Positions 46,501 to 57,779 of a stretch of 64,000 bases of DNA are shown here, piece by piece. The position numbers were made by a program, and so were the translations under genes. This stretch comes from Vitrella brassicaformis (lineage: Eukaryota; Sar; Vitrellaceae): positions 189,004 to 253,003 of the forward strand of contig CDMY01000831.1 in NCBI GenBank assembly GCA_001179505.1, in the 5' to 3' direction. The notes under the pieces are model-generated. The model was not told the DNA's origin. It saw only the letters and a program-made list of their open reading frames with translations, and did no database searches. Positions within the stretch are counted from its first letter, which is position 1; each line of letters opens with the position of its first letter.

Positions 46501-49500
46501 CTAAATGGTGGGCCCCGACTTTCTGTAGTCGATGTCGCTTCTGCAGATGGGGCACTGCGTGTTGCCCCTCCCCGGCGCATAGCTCGTGTGCCAGCAGGTG
46601 ACACACAAACATCGGTGGCGGCAGGTGGACGGCGCCTTGCCGATGAGCACCACCGTCCGCTGCCCGTCGTGGCACACGGCACACGACTCGTCGTCCTCCC
46701 TGTCGTCGATGCGCCGCTGCAGCTGCCGATTCTCCTCCTGGTGCGCCCGAAGCATGAGCCCGTCGAGCTGTGAATGCGGGCCATGACGCGGGCGAGGAAG
46801 GCCGTCGCCTCGGCCACCGTGTGGATGGACGAGAGGCAAGCCATCGAAGGCCTGCACAGAGAGACAAACAGATAGACAGCCGATGTGTGTGCCCTTGTTT
46901 CATACCTGTTATGGGTGTCCATCCTGATGGCATCGACACGCGACTGGAGCTTCCCCACCTCATGCGAGAGGCACCTCAGCCGACGATCCAGCTCACCGCT
47001 GCCCAGCTGCTGCTCGACCCTGAATGCCACACACAGACAGTCACACACATATGGCGGTGTGGGAATCCCCGCTGTCTCTGTGCTCACTCTGAGATGCGCT
47101 GTGTGAGTTTCGCCAGCTGCTCGCCGAGCCCCAAACCACCAATGTCATCAGCTACACCAGCACCCGACGAGCTGCCCTCCAGCGGCCCACAGAGGCCACC
47201 CGCATCAGCCGAGGAAGACCCCGATGCCGCTGCTGCCCCCTCAGTGGCGGTGTCCTGCTCCCTCTCCATGTGGGGCTCTTCCACTGCTGCCGATCCGCTG
47301 CTGAGCTGCCGGATCTTGGCGAGTGCGGCGTCGTAGATGGGCTGCAGGGCGGCCTTCTCGGCCTCGGCCTCAGCGGAAAACTGCCGGATGCCCTCAACGC
47401 CGCCCGCACGAACCACCTCATCCAACTCGTCAACAGACCTGAAACACATAACACACACGACACGAGGCGCGTCAAGGTCTCCGCCCTCTGTGTCTGTGTG
47501 TGTGGGTGCGGTTCGTCACACTTGGGTGCGTTGACCATTGCGGTTTCCTTCTCGCGTATCAGTTTGGTCTTTCGCTGCTCCAGCGAGGCGATGGCCGCCA
47601 ACTTGCCGTCCAACTCACAACGCAGCCTGCACACACATGCCAAGACACACACGTGCTGACTGCAGTGCGAGTGCCGCCCATTCATCGCTTTTTCGGCTCA
47701 CTCCTGCAGTCTGTCGACAGCCTGCTGCTTCTGCTCTAAGGCCATGGCGCGTGCGGGATCGACGCTGTGGGCATCATCGGCAGCCGCGGCCTCTGCTCTC
47801 CTTTGCCGCTCCGTCGGGTCTTGGCTGTGATGTCCACCGCCCTGCCCTGAGCCCCACTGAGACCAAGCAGCCCCCACACCCCTGACCCACGCAGAGTCAT
47901 CAGAAGGACCGCTGGACGACGACGACCGGCCCGCGAAGCTCTGGCCTCGTTGAGCGCCGACAAAGGCATTACCATGAGCGGCAGCCGGTGCTACGCCGGC
48001 TCTCTCCGGCGCCTGCTGCCGGTCGGCATAAGGCGACGAGTGATGCTCAGGCGATGGGCTCACTAGAGGAGGGACGAGGGGGCGAGGGGGGCTCTTCCTC
48101 ATGGCGGTGCTTGGCGCCTGCTGTCGCGGCGCCGTCTCCCGAGATGAGCTCGATTGACCAGCATCCTGTCGTGAAGTCGCTTGAGTGGTCCCGCCTTTTC
48201 TGCTCTTCTTCTTCCTGTGTCGCGCGGCGGCTGTCCATTCGCCGCCGTCGTCTGGCGTCGGCTCCTCTTGATGCTCCTCCTGCTGCAGAGGATGAGCCGA
48301 TCCATCGCCAGACGAGGTGGGTGTCAGGCAGCCACTGTGGCTGCCGCTTGATGCCGCAGTGGAGGCCATCCCACCGTCATCGCCAGCAGAAGAGGATGGC
48401 TGGTCAGCGGGCCGGCGGGCAGCAGAAGCAGCATTGGGATGCCTGGCATGACCTCTGCGGCCCCTCCCCTGCCCCCTGTTCCTCACTGTTTCCTCCTCAG
48501 CTATCAGCTGTGTCGCTGTGTCTTCGGCCTGGCGCTGCTGCCGACGCTGCCAGTGACGCTGCAGCCAGGGACCGACAACAAAGCGCCACAGTGCCGACAG
48601 GCCGAGCAGGACAGCGAGAGTACCTGCGACCCAGGGCGCCCAAGGAGAGGAAAGCTGCAAAGGCAAAGGCTATTGGGAAAGACAGAAGGAGAAAGTTTTC
48701 TGTCTGTTGTTTCTTGTGTCGTACGAGATCAATGCTTCTTGGCAGCCGATACAAGTCAGTGACCTGCCAGACACACAGGGACACGCCAGACACACCATGC
48801 AGATCCACGCAGCTGTGCATACTACTATATCGTCATCGGCGTAGGCCCAAGGAGATCTGATCGCCAAACAATCGCTCGTTTTGGCTCGCTTTGGATCACG
48901 GCCGCACGCGAATTCTTCGGTCAGTTCTTGGATGGCTCGCTTACAGCTGCTCTGAAGCCACAAAGGTGCAAAAAATGACACCGGTTAGGCGGCATCGTCT
49001 CAAGTGTGTCAGACCCTCATCTGAGACGAGATTCTCATCCTCAAGGCCGCACTTGCTCTGATTGATTGACAGGAGAGCATGGTCAGTTAACACGCAAGAC
49101 ATCCGCTGGCTCTCTCGCACCTGACAAATAAATTGGACAATACTGCCAGAGTATTCTTGACGTCCATGCGATCCTTGCTGGACTCCAGCAGGTCGCATGC
49201 TACGCCGACACAGCCTTGGTCGACTGCATAGCTGACCTGCAACACACATACGAGACACACATGCATGAACACAGAATAGTGTGATCTACTCGCCCCGCCC
49301 CGCTCACCGCCGATTCATTTCCCCACTTCCATGGCAATAAACACGACGTAAAAGATAAACACGACATAAAAGGAATATATTCGGTAAGCGCCTTCTTGTG
49401 GCTTCCGGGTCCACAAGCCGTGATCGAATTCGGGATGACCTCAGCTTGGATCGTTTGCGCCATGCACGTGGGAATCGTCTGGGGGCGCGTGTCTGCCACA

Positions 49501-50257
49501 CATATTCGTGCATTGCAAGCAAGTGACAGACAGACAGACAGACAAACAGATGGCTTCAAGAGGTGCCTACCTTTCTACAGCCATTCGACTCACGTGCAGT
49601 CTGATGTAGGGCGGTCAGCGCGACGAATGTTGCATTCACGGCATAACTGCACATAAGGTGGTCGTTCGAAAGAAGTAAGGGCGACAGCTTCGACACCGCT
49701 CCATACTCGAAGAACACATCTGCCAGACCAGGCGGCGTCACGTGTGCAACCCCCCCTTGAACAAGTCCGTATGCGGTGGGAGTCCTGCTCAGGATTAATG
49801 CCGCCGCTCTCACGACACGCTCATCGTTATGATCCAGCAGCTGCACGAAGGCCGTTGTAAGTAGGTGTATCCCCTCCTCGGTGAACGCCTCGGTGGCCCG
49901 AGCGCCGACTCGTGCCACCTGCACCAGCAGTTCGACTGCTTCGCGCGTGACGTGGCTGTCCTGAGTCTGTCCCAACAGATGGACGATGGTCCGCAACGGA
50001 TCAACATATCGCATAGCCTCCTCCGGGTGAACGCTCTCCGCTATATCCTCTGTGATGGCCCACAAGACTCTCAACTGCTGGGCAGTGTCATGGCTCTCCA
50101 GTGACATGGTCACTCGCCTCGAACAAATATTGGGCCGCCTCGTCGGCGCCATCGTCGTCATCGTCAATGAATCCATCTCCTCGTCGAAGTCAGCCGCAGG
50201 AAATGAGCCGGTCGGGGTGGCGATAAGGGCCAGCGCAAAGAGCAGGGCCGACAGCAT
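46501..50257 (-). CDS. gene E: inverted paralog of gene B (signal peptide, ARM/HEAT-like repeats, membrane segment, coiled coil, RING)
   Basis: ATG 50257 begins MLSALLFALALIATPTGSFP, nearly the signal peptide of gene B. The first exon continues with AAQ/LRVLWAITEDIAESVHPEE, TREAVELLVQVARVGARATE and LTTAFVQLLDHNDERVVRAA. Downstream exons carry SYAVDQGCVGVACDLLESS, SSCKRAIQELTEEF and the membrane exon from about 48666 (LQLSSPWAPWVAGTLAVLLG, LSALWRFVVGPWLQ), then QLIAEEETVRNRGQGRGR and a Ser/Pro linker to 47698. Coiled-coil exons lie near 47640-47525, 47438-47088 and 47020-46910. The RING in the last exon is complete: CAVC, CRHRCLCVTC, CPIC. The RING exon has a one-base difference near 46770 that moves the frame between RIHSSTG and SQLDGLM readings. 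Paralogs A and B read RIQQLDG there, so a small deletion may have occurred. Confidence 0.73.
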
Positions 50258-51219
50258 CGGGAGGTCCGATCAGCAACGAGATCAGCTGAGGGAAATCACT
50301 GCAGCCACGTTGCTCAACAAGACCATCGAATGGAAGGAAAATGGCATCCGGCTCATGATTTGGAGGAGAGATGAGAGCGAGAGATCCGAAGCGATCGCGT
50401 TGTGCGGCGGGGTTTCGCGAGAACAGGGCAGTTTTGAAGGCCAATTTGGCTGATAGAGAGGCGTCTGTGCCTTTCAATGTGGTTTTCGAGCAGCACCACT
50501 CATCCCAATCCCTTCGACAGCAGCAGCAGCGTGTGTAAACCAAGGCTTGACCGCTGAGACAGTCATCTAGTTCATCCATCCATCCATTCATCCATTAGGT
50601 CGCACCGCCACAACTCAGACAAAAGGCAGATCGAGGCCACATAATCAACCAACCAAACACGTACAGCCAGCCAGCCAGCCAGCCAGCCAAACGATACACT
50701 CGATCACAGCACCTAAGCTTCCGGCCGCTGCTGGCGGATGGCGACGACAGTGCATCGCCAAAAGGTAGCCACGGGTGCGAGGCCAGCCACACAATCAAGG
50801 CGACCGACACACAATCCCATGGACACAATCCATGCATTGCCTGCGGTGTCTGCATTGTGTCGTCATGCAGTTGATACGGTGATGTCGCCTCTGCGGCTGC
50901 GCCATTCTTCATTTGCACTGAACGTGTCCTTTTCTCGGACACTCACTCACTCGGCATAGCATACAATACTGTAGGTACGATATATAAAGCACCCGGCCGG
51001 CCGGCCGGCCGGGCCGTTGGTTGTCAATTACATACTGACTGACTGACTGGCTGCACCTTTTTCTTTTCCCTTCTCTCCCCTCATCTGTCTGTATTGTATG
51101 TGTCAGCCTCTCATGCATATGCACTCGGATGCATGGGATGGACCGTTGCTGGATGCACGCCATGGATCCTGACGATGGCTGGATGGCTGGATGACCGTGT
51201 TGTGTGTGCATCACTCATA
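50258..51219. other. intergenic region between gene E and the hydrolase gene
   Basis: 50258-50400 matches the gene B upstream region. Beyond it are CAGC repeats (about 50662-50690) and, at 50992-51014, a pure GGCC repeat directly after TATATAAAGC on the plus strand (50981-50990), which looks like a TATA box with no gene behind it. I see no gene. Confidence 0.45.
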
Positions 51220-54200
51220 TCACCCCCACAGCGAGTGGATGAAGGAGGGCGCCACGCGGAAGCAGAAGACGTTGCCGCGACGCCGGTCGAGACGCGTCAC
51301 ACGGTCACGCGCGCGGCGTCCCGTCACCAATATCTCTCTGCCGGACAGACACATCAACACACACAGAGAGCCTTTCCTTTCCGTGCCTCACTCAGGCTGT
51401 GAGTGAGTAGACATGTCATTTGTGTTGTGTTGTCAGACAGACAGACCGCCTGACTGTTTAGGTAGTTTACCTACCGTATGTCGTCCACGAATTCCCTGTT
51501 GATGTTGTAGAAGCAGTGCCTGAGTACGTCGCTGTTGTGGTCGACGAAGGTCGTGTCGACGACGTCGATGTCTAGCCACACGTTGACGCTCTCACGGCCC
51601 ACCGCCTCAGCGCTGTCCACACTGCTCACACGCGAGTCGCGGCTGCCCTGCTGACCGCGGCGGCTCTCAATCACACGCACCTGCCTCTCCTCTGTCGGTG
51701 GCCTCTCCCCCCTCTCCTCTGTCGTGGCGTCATCTCCTTCGTCCACCCCCTCTATCACAATCGTGGTCTCGTCCGTGCTAGTCACCACTGCCGCGGCTGC
51801 CGCTACTGCACCCTCGGCTGTGTCGCCTGCTGCCCTCACTGTCCGCCCCTCGGCCACCAGGCCCTTCGGCCGCACGTGGAACGACTCCGCCGTGCCAGAT
51901 GCATAGCTGTCGACGGCGTGCAGGAGGGCGGCCCTGCTGTCTGGTGGAGGGGAGGTGCCGCCCGTGGCGTCCATTGGTGTGCGGGAGCCGCTGGTGGTCG
52001 ACGGCTTGACCGTGTCAGCCTCGCTCTGCCTGTTGCCCACACCCTCCCTCTCCCTGTCCCTCTCCTTGTCTCGTAGTGGGCCGGAGGCGGCAGGGGCAGT
52101 GAGTGTGTGCGCCAACAAGGGCGACTGGATGGCCCCCGAAGTGACGTCATCCGATTGGATCTGTGCCACCACCTGCCGCACACCCACAGGCGTGCTGGGG
52201 TCCTCAGACGCAGTCGCAGGCGGCCGTCGCGACCTGTCCCTCTCCTTCTGTGTCATGGTCTTCTCTGGGGGCGTGTCGCCATCCCTGTCGATGTGTGGCG
52301 AGAGGGGGGGCGGGATGGACGAGGCGAACCCGAGAGGCAGATCGTCGCCACGCAGCAGACGGCCGGGGTTCTCGATGGCCGTGGCGAGGGTCTGGGAGAT
52401 CCGCAGTCTGCGGGGCGATGGTGTGGGGGGGACTTGGTATGAGCCCAGGGGCCGCCTGAGGTCGAAGATGCGCTTGCCGAGACTGCGCTGCCGGTTGAAG
52501 ACCTCCGAAAAACCGAGAGCCTGACACACAGCACAGCACAGGGGAGGGGAGGGGGGAGTGATGAAGCGTGTGAGTCTGCGAGTGTCGTGGTGCAGGTAGG
52601 TACCTTACCTGGTCCTTTGTGTCGCCGTAGAGAGTGATGTGCGAACAGACGTCCCGCAGATCCTCATACTCCTGCCAGCCATACCCACCACACACATCCC
52701 TCTCTCTCCATGTCCATCCATCGATCCATCTCCCCAGCCACCCACCCCAGCCACTCACCTCTTGCAAAAACACGTCAAGTGGGTAATCGGGGTTCAGCAG
52801 CAGCACAGTCGCCACCTGCAGGCCGCCTTTATCCTCATTTTCACCCTCTCCCTCGCCCTCATCGTCGTCGTTGTCCTCAGTGTCGCTCTCCTCGGGGATG
52901 CCCTCGCCGTTGTTAACCCCATTCATGCGGGCGGGGGAGGGACATGCGTTGGAGTGGTCGGGGGTGCTGCGGTGGCTGCGGTTGGGGGAGGAGGACGTCA
53001 TGGCCATGCCGTGCAGGCCCATTCTCTCGCCGCGAGGACGACGTCGGCGGGGACGCTCGGAGGGCAGGAACAGGCTGTGGGGTGGGGGAGAGAGAGATAC
53101 CATTGAGGGGGAGAGGAGAGAGGAGGGACATAGTGAGTCAGTGAGTGAGTGTCGTTTGCCGGTCTGTGTGCAGTGCATGTGTGTGGGGCGGTGCGGTGGG
53201 TCATTAGTCCTCACTTTTCTTCGTAGCATCCTCTCATTCCGTTGAAGAAGGTCCGGGCGCCAGCGGAATGCGACATGATGTGCACGCGGCGCACACCTAC
53301 ACATCACACCACACCACCACATACATATGCAATGCAGTCATCTCCCCTTGTCATGTCAGCCACCGCACGCCGCACTTACCCTCAGACTTAAATGCCTTGA
53401 TGCATCTTGTGAATGCCTCCCGGATGTCGCGCGAGTGGGCCTGGTTGCGCGCCAGGGGGTACATGAGGGGCGAGAAGGGGCCGCTGATGTCCCCAGGCCA
53501 CGTGAAGACAAACGGCCGCAGGCGAGACGGCAGCTTGGCAAACGCCACCAGCTGCGCCATCTGACCCAGACCCTACACACACACACCATTCTTTTCCTTC
53601 CTTCATTCGTCCCACCGTGGTCTCTCTCTCGTGTCGTGTGTGTGACCCTCTCCCTCCCCTCGCTGACTGACCTGTGCGTGCTGCGTGTTGAAGCCGTGAA
53701 TAAAGATGACCACTTCCTTCGAGTCCCCGCCGAACAGCGACCGTGGGAGTGACCCGAGGGTGCGCTGCGACTGGTCGACCGACCGGTGCGAGTCGCCCAC
53801 GCCCCTGCCGCCCCCGCCCCCGCCCTCCGCGCCCGGCATATCGATGTCCTCCCTCAGCAACTCGATTTGGCCGAAGGGCGGCTCGCCCTCAAAAAGGTCA
53901 CTGTGGTCGTCAAGCACCGAGACGGACTCCTCGCCGTCGGCGTGCTGCATGAGCTCCTCGTGCACACGCGGGGACCTCTCGATCTCCACCCTCGTCTCCC
54001 TCTCCCTCTCCCTCTCTGCTTCAGCGCGTTGCTGCTCCTCTAGCTTTGGGTGGGCGGGGACAAGCATGTCAGATGAGAGAGGGGGGAGCATTCCGGCCTC
54101 ATCGGTCATGCCGGCAGCGAAGGTCCGCGCGCGCTGCTTGCTCCTTGGGCTCATGTCGTGTGCAGGGGCTCGGTGTGCTGCCGTGGAGACGGACGTGCGG

Positions 54201-55826
54201 GCGTGCTCGGGGGGGTGGCGGACAAACGACTCAGGCGAGGAGGACGGGTGGGACGAGGGGGTCTTGTACCGGGGCGCTACAGGGCCTTCGTTGACCTCCA
54301 GCCGGCCGTCGGGCCGCACACGGATCGAAAACACATCAGACAAACCTGCACAGCACAGCACAAACAGACAGACAGACAGACAGTCACAAACAGACAGAGA
54401 CACAGATCTCTCCAGCGACCCGACCCATGTCAGCAGTCAGTCAGTGAGTCAGTAAGATACGCGTGGTTGGTGGGCTGACCGACCGGCGTTGCTTTGGTCT
54501 TCTTCGCCGATAGTGGGGGGGATGCCGGTGAGAATCGACTTTCGCACACCAGCGGGCGATGTGCCGCCGCCCCCGATGGGCAGCGATATGGACGGCCGGA
54601 CACCCAGCCGCCCCTCTGGCTGGGTGGTGACCCGCAGCTCGGACGTCTTGCGATCGACGGCTATGATGATGGACTTGGAGGGAACGACATCCTCGACACC
54701 CGCTGGCACATCCACCTGGTCGCACAAGAGACAGACAGGCACAACAAAGAGACACGTCGGTGTGTGTGTGTGGGGGCAGGGGTGTGTATGTGTACCGACC
54801 GATTCTTTGAGCATTCTGAGGCACCACCTGAGTGTGCCGGCCTGTGAGCGCTTGGGCGTCTTGTGCAGGACGGCCTCAACCGCCGGACGATAGGGCCGCG
54901 GCGCCCTCAGCGGCTGACGCATGTCCACCTGCAGACATGCATACATCCAATCTATGGCCATCCATCGCCGCACCGCACACACAGACACAGAGGCCGTCAT
55001 TTCATCAATCTGTCTGACCGTGGGGTCGAAGTATCTGACAAGTGGGAAGTCCTGGAAGAAGCTGCCGGACACTGAGCACTCGACGGACGCGACGCCCCAC
55101 TCGACCATATTTGGCTTCTTTGGGTTGCGACAAGAGGCGTAAGCGATGCGGCAAGTCACGAAGATGCTGCCTGTACCGACCTGGGCGGCAGAGAGTTTGA
55201 ATGGACCTTTCAGTAAGGGAGTGCACACGAGTGCGGATGCGGTGTGTATGTGCCCACCTCCTGCGACACAAACGGGCCGATGGGGAAGCCGTGACACCAG
55301 TAACCCTGATACACACGGACACCAGAAGCATCCCCCCATTCAGAAGTGGGATGGGGGTCCTTTAGAGAGGGGGAGGGAGGGAAGGGGTGAGTGGAGGTGA
55401 GCCCACCCTACCTGCAGCCGTTCGCCGGTTTCAGTGTCTTCGAGCCACTCGCCATATCCGTCTGGGCGGCCCTCATCATCCAGCCCGCCCTTGTATCGCA
55501 GCTGATGCGAGAATGGCTGGTGGCTGCGACGCACACCTACACAAACACAACACACGGACGGTAGGACAAATACAGACAGAGATGCGATGCGATCGCTGCG
55601 GTTTGTTTCTGTGCGTCTGTCTGTCTGGGTCGGGTGGGTAGCTACTCACCTGGGTCAGCTGAGCACCTGTAGATGGACCTGAGGCACCAGGTGATGAAGC
55701 AGCAGGGGTTGTTGCCGCACCAGCAGTCGCTCGCACGGTCGTACGCAAAGTAGTTTTGCCGCCGACGGATCAGCCACAACGACTCGCCACACGGACACCA
55801 AAACCCTACAGCACAGCACATCACAT

Positions 55827-55874
<48 letters not shown>

Positions 55875-56913
55875 TGTGTCACTCACTGCAGACGCGTGCC
55901 ACCAGACAGCCACCAATTTTACCCCCACCTTGTGAGGCGATTCTTGGGGCGTATCTAATGATGAGTTGTGTGAGGACGATAATCACCAGCTGCGCCATGA
56001 GGTAGACGATGAAAAGGTAAAGCCCCTCCCTCTCGGACCACCCGGGCTTAGGCTCCTCGGTCGTAGGGTCCTCCTCAGGGTTCCACAACAGGTAGACGCC
56101 AACGCACAGTATGATCCACGCGTAAGAGAACCACATCGACCAACGGAGCGACAGGGATGTCTGGATACTGACCAGGTCAACAGAACCCATGGCAGGACAG
56201 GCACACAGACGCACACACCCATGGCACACACAAGATGTGACGTTTGGCTCACTTCACTGACTGGGGAGCTGAGCTGAGCTGACCGTCCCTACCGTGCGAA
56301 CATGAGGAGGAGTTTGATAACGAAGAGGAGAAGGACGACGTCCCTGATGATCTCCCTGGGCGTCTGCCCTATGCGGATGTAGACGCCCGCCCAGATCTTG
56401 CCATCCTGCTTCTCACCGCTGTCCGGGAAGGACTTCTCGGGGGGGGCGTCGAAGTACCCCAGGTGGATGAAGCCGGTCAGAATGAGGCAGAAGACCACCA
56501 CAATGAAGGTTCGCTTGTTCTGCGCCCGCTGCCTCACGCCGTGGTACTGACGCCTCAGCCGCCTGTAGTCCATCTGCATCAAGGCAACGCAACGCAGGGC
56601 AGGCACCCAGCAAACGGATCAAAGGAGAGAGACAACAGAAAGACGGACACAAAAGAGGGAGGCGTTGTGACTGATGATTCTTCTCTCTTGTGTCCTTGTC
56701 TTGTGTGGTTGGCTCACATAGTTGATTGTTGACTTGAGCCGCTGCGGGATGGGGTGGACGTAGTAGGGCTCTGGCTCGTCGGGCGACTGCACGAGTGGGT
56801 AGAAATCAAACACACACACGCACACACACACACACAAACCGATAGATACACAATACCCCTCCCTGTCATCTCACCGCCGCCATGATGTGGGGCATGGGGG
56901 CCACTGACGCCAT
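51220..56913 (-). CDS. multi-pass membrane protein with MORN-like motif and DUF900-type alpha/beta hydrolase domain
   Basis: Large multi-exon gene. Start MASVAPMPHIMAA. The N-terminal third has four membrane segments (RTFIVVVFCLILTGFIHLGY, VVLLLFVIKLLLMF, FSYAWIILCVGVYLLW, LYLFIVYLMAQLVIIVLTQL) and a Cys-rich segment (CGNNPCCFITWC). A MORN-like unit follows: YKGGLDDEGRPDGYGEWLED, then GERLQGYWCHGFPIGPF. After a long disordered region comes an alpha/beta hydrolase: EVVIFIHGFNTQHAQ (oxyanion strand), PFVFTWPGD, the nucleophile elbow VHIMSHSAGARTFFNG and, near the end, TTFVDHNSDVLRHCFYN with a candidate catalytic His. These match the DUF900 (COG4782) esterase group. The stop at 51471 is really a splice donor: DDIR continues to EILVTGRRARDRVTRL and ends SFIHSLWG at 51220. 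Substrate unknown; a lipid or ester is likely. The hydrolase is split by a long acidic and Ser-rich insertion. Confidence 0.75.
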
Positions 56914-57779
56914 GGTGATGGGATGATGACAGAGAGAGGGAAGGATGGATGGATTGGATGTGTCAATCGACTCGACAATGGATACTAGATAGAGGGGACA
57001 GAGGGAGGGAGGGCCTGGCACGGAGGTGGGCGGGTCAGTGAGGCTCAATCAGACGATTGATTTTCGGAACGATGAGAGAGCAAGGGTGGTGGACAAGGGG
57101 ATGCGATCACAACCAACATGCCGTTGATGGTCTTCCCTCCCTGAAATCTTCTCCTTCTGCGAGCTGCGAGCTTTGAGCTTCCCGTCTCCAGATCTGCCCT
57201 GCGTTGATTTCATCCTCGTGATAGTGCATACGGATCCACAGACAGCAATCACAGTCACAATGCATGCAGCTGCAGCAGGCGAAATCCATTCATTCATCGC
57301 AATTCATTGTCTGCTGACTGACTGGCCGGGCAATGAGGTGCTCATTCATGTAGACAGACGGGCCATGGATGCATCCATATGTATATAATATATGACTCTG
57401 CACCGTGGGACTCTGAGTATCACGGACACACAGACGAGTGTTAGGGTTAATGCAAGTTGAGAGAGGTTCAATGCATCCATACACAAAACAAACAGACTGG
57501 CCGTCCGTCCGCTTGTGTGTCTATCTGCCCACCATACATACATACATACGTCACTCATCTGCACTGCCGACATGTTAGTACGGACGGACGGCCGTGAGAA
57601 GGCTGATGGATACGCAGCTCTCGTCGCCGCCGTGCAGTGCATGGGACAGACAGGGACGTGCAGTGGAGCGGATAACCCACACCGGCAGCACGCAGCACAG
57701 CACAGCACAGAATAGGGGACGGGGCAACACACACCTGTTCGTCTCATTTATTTGCGTCACGCATGGTCAATCAATTGAT
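56914..57779. other. gene-free stretch
   Basis: Between the 5' end of the hydrolase gene and the 3' end of UCHL5. It includes the hydrolase promoter, ATATGTATATAATATATG near 57377-57394, and a CATA run near 57534-57548. A CACAGCACAGCACAGAAT run lies at 57696. I see no gene. Confidence 0.5.

Noticed and set aside
51471-51480. Stop codon of the hydrolase gene at 51471
   Set aside because: The TAG lies in a good donor (ACG|GTAGGT), and the next exon (EILVTGRRARDRVTRL to SFIHSLWG) continues in phase with sequence typical of the family's C-terminus.
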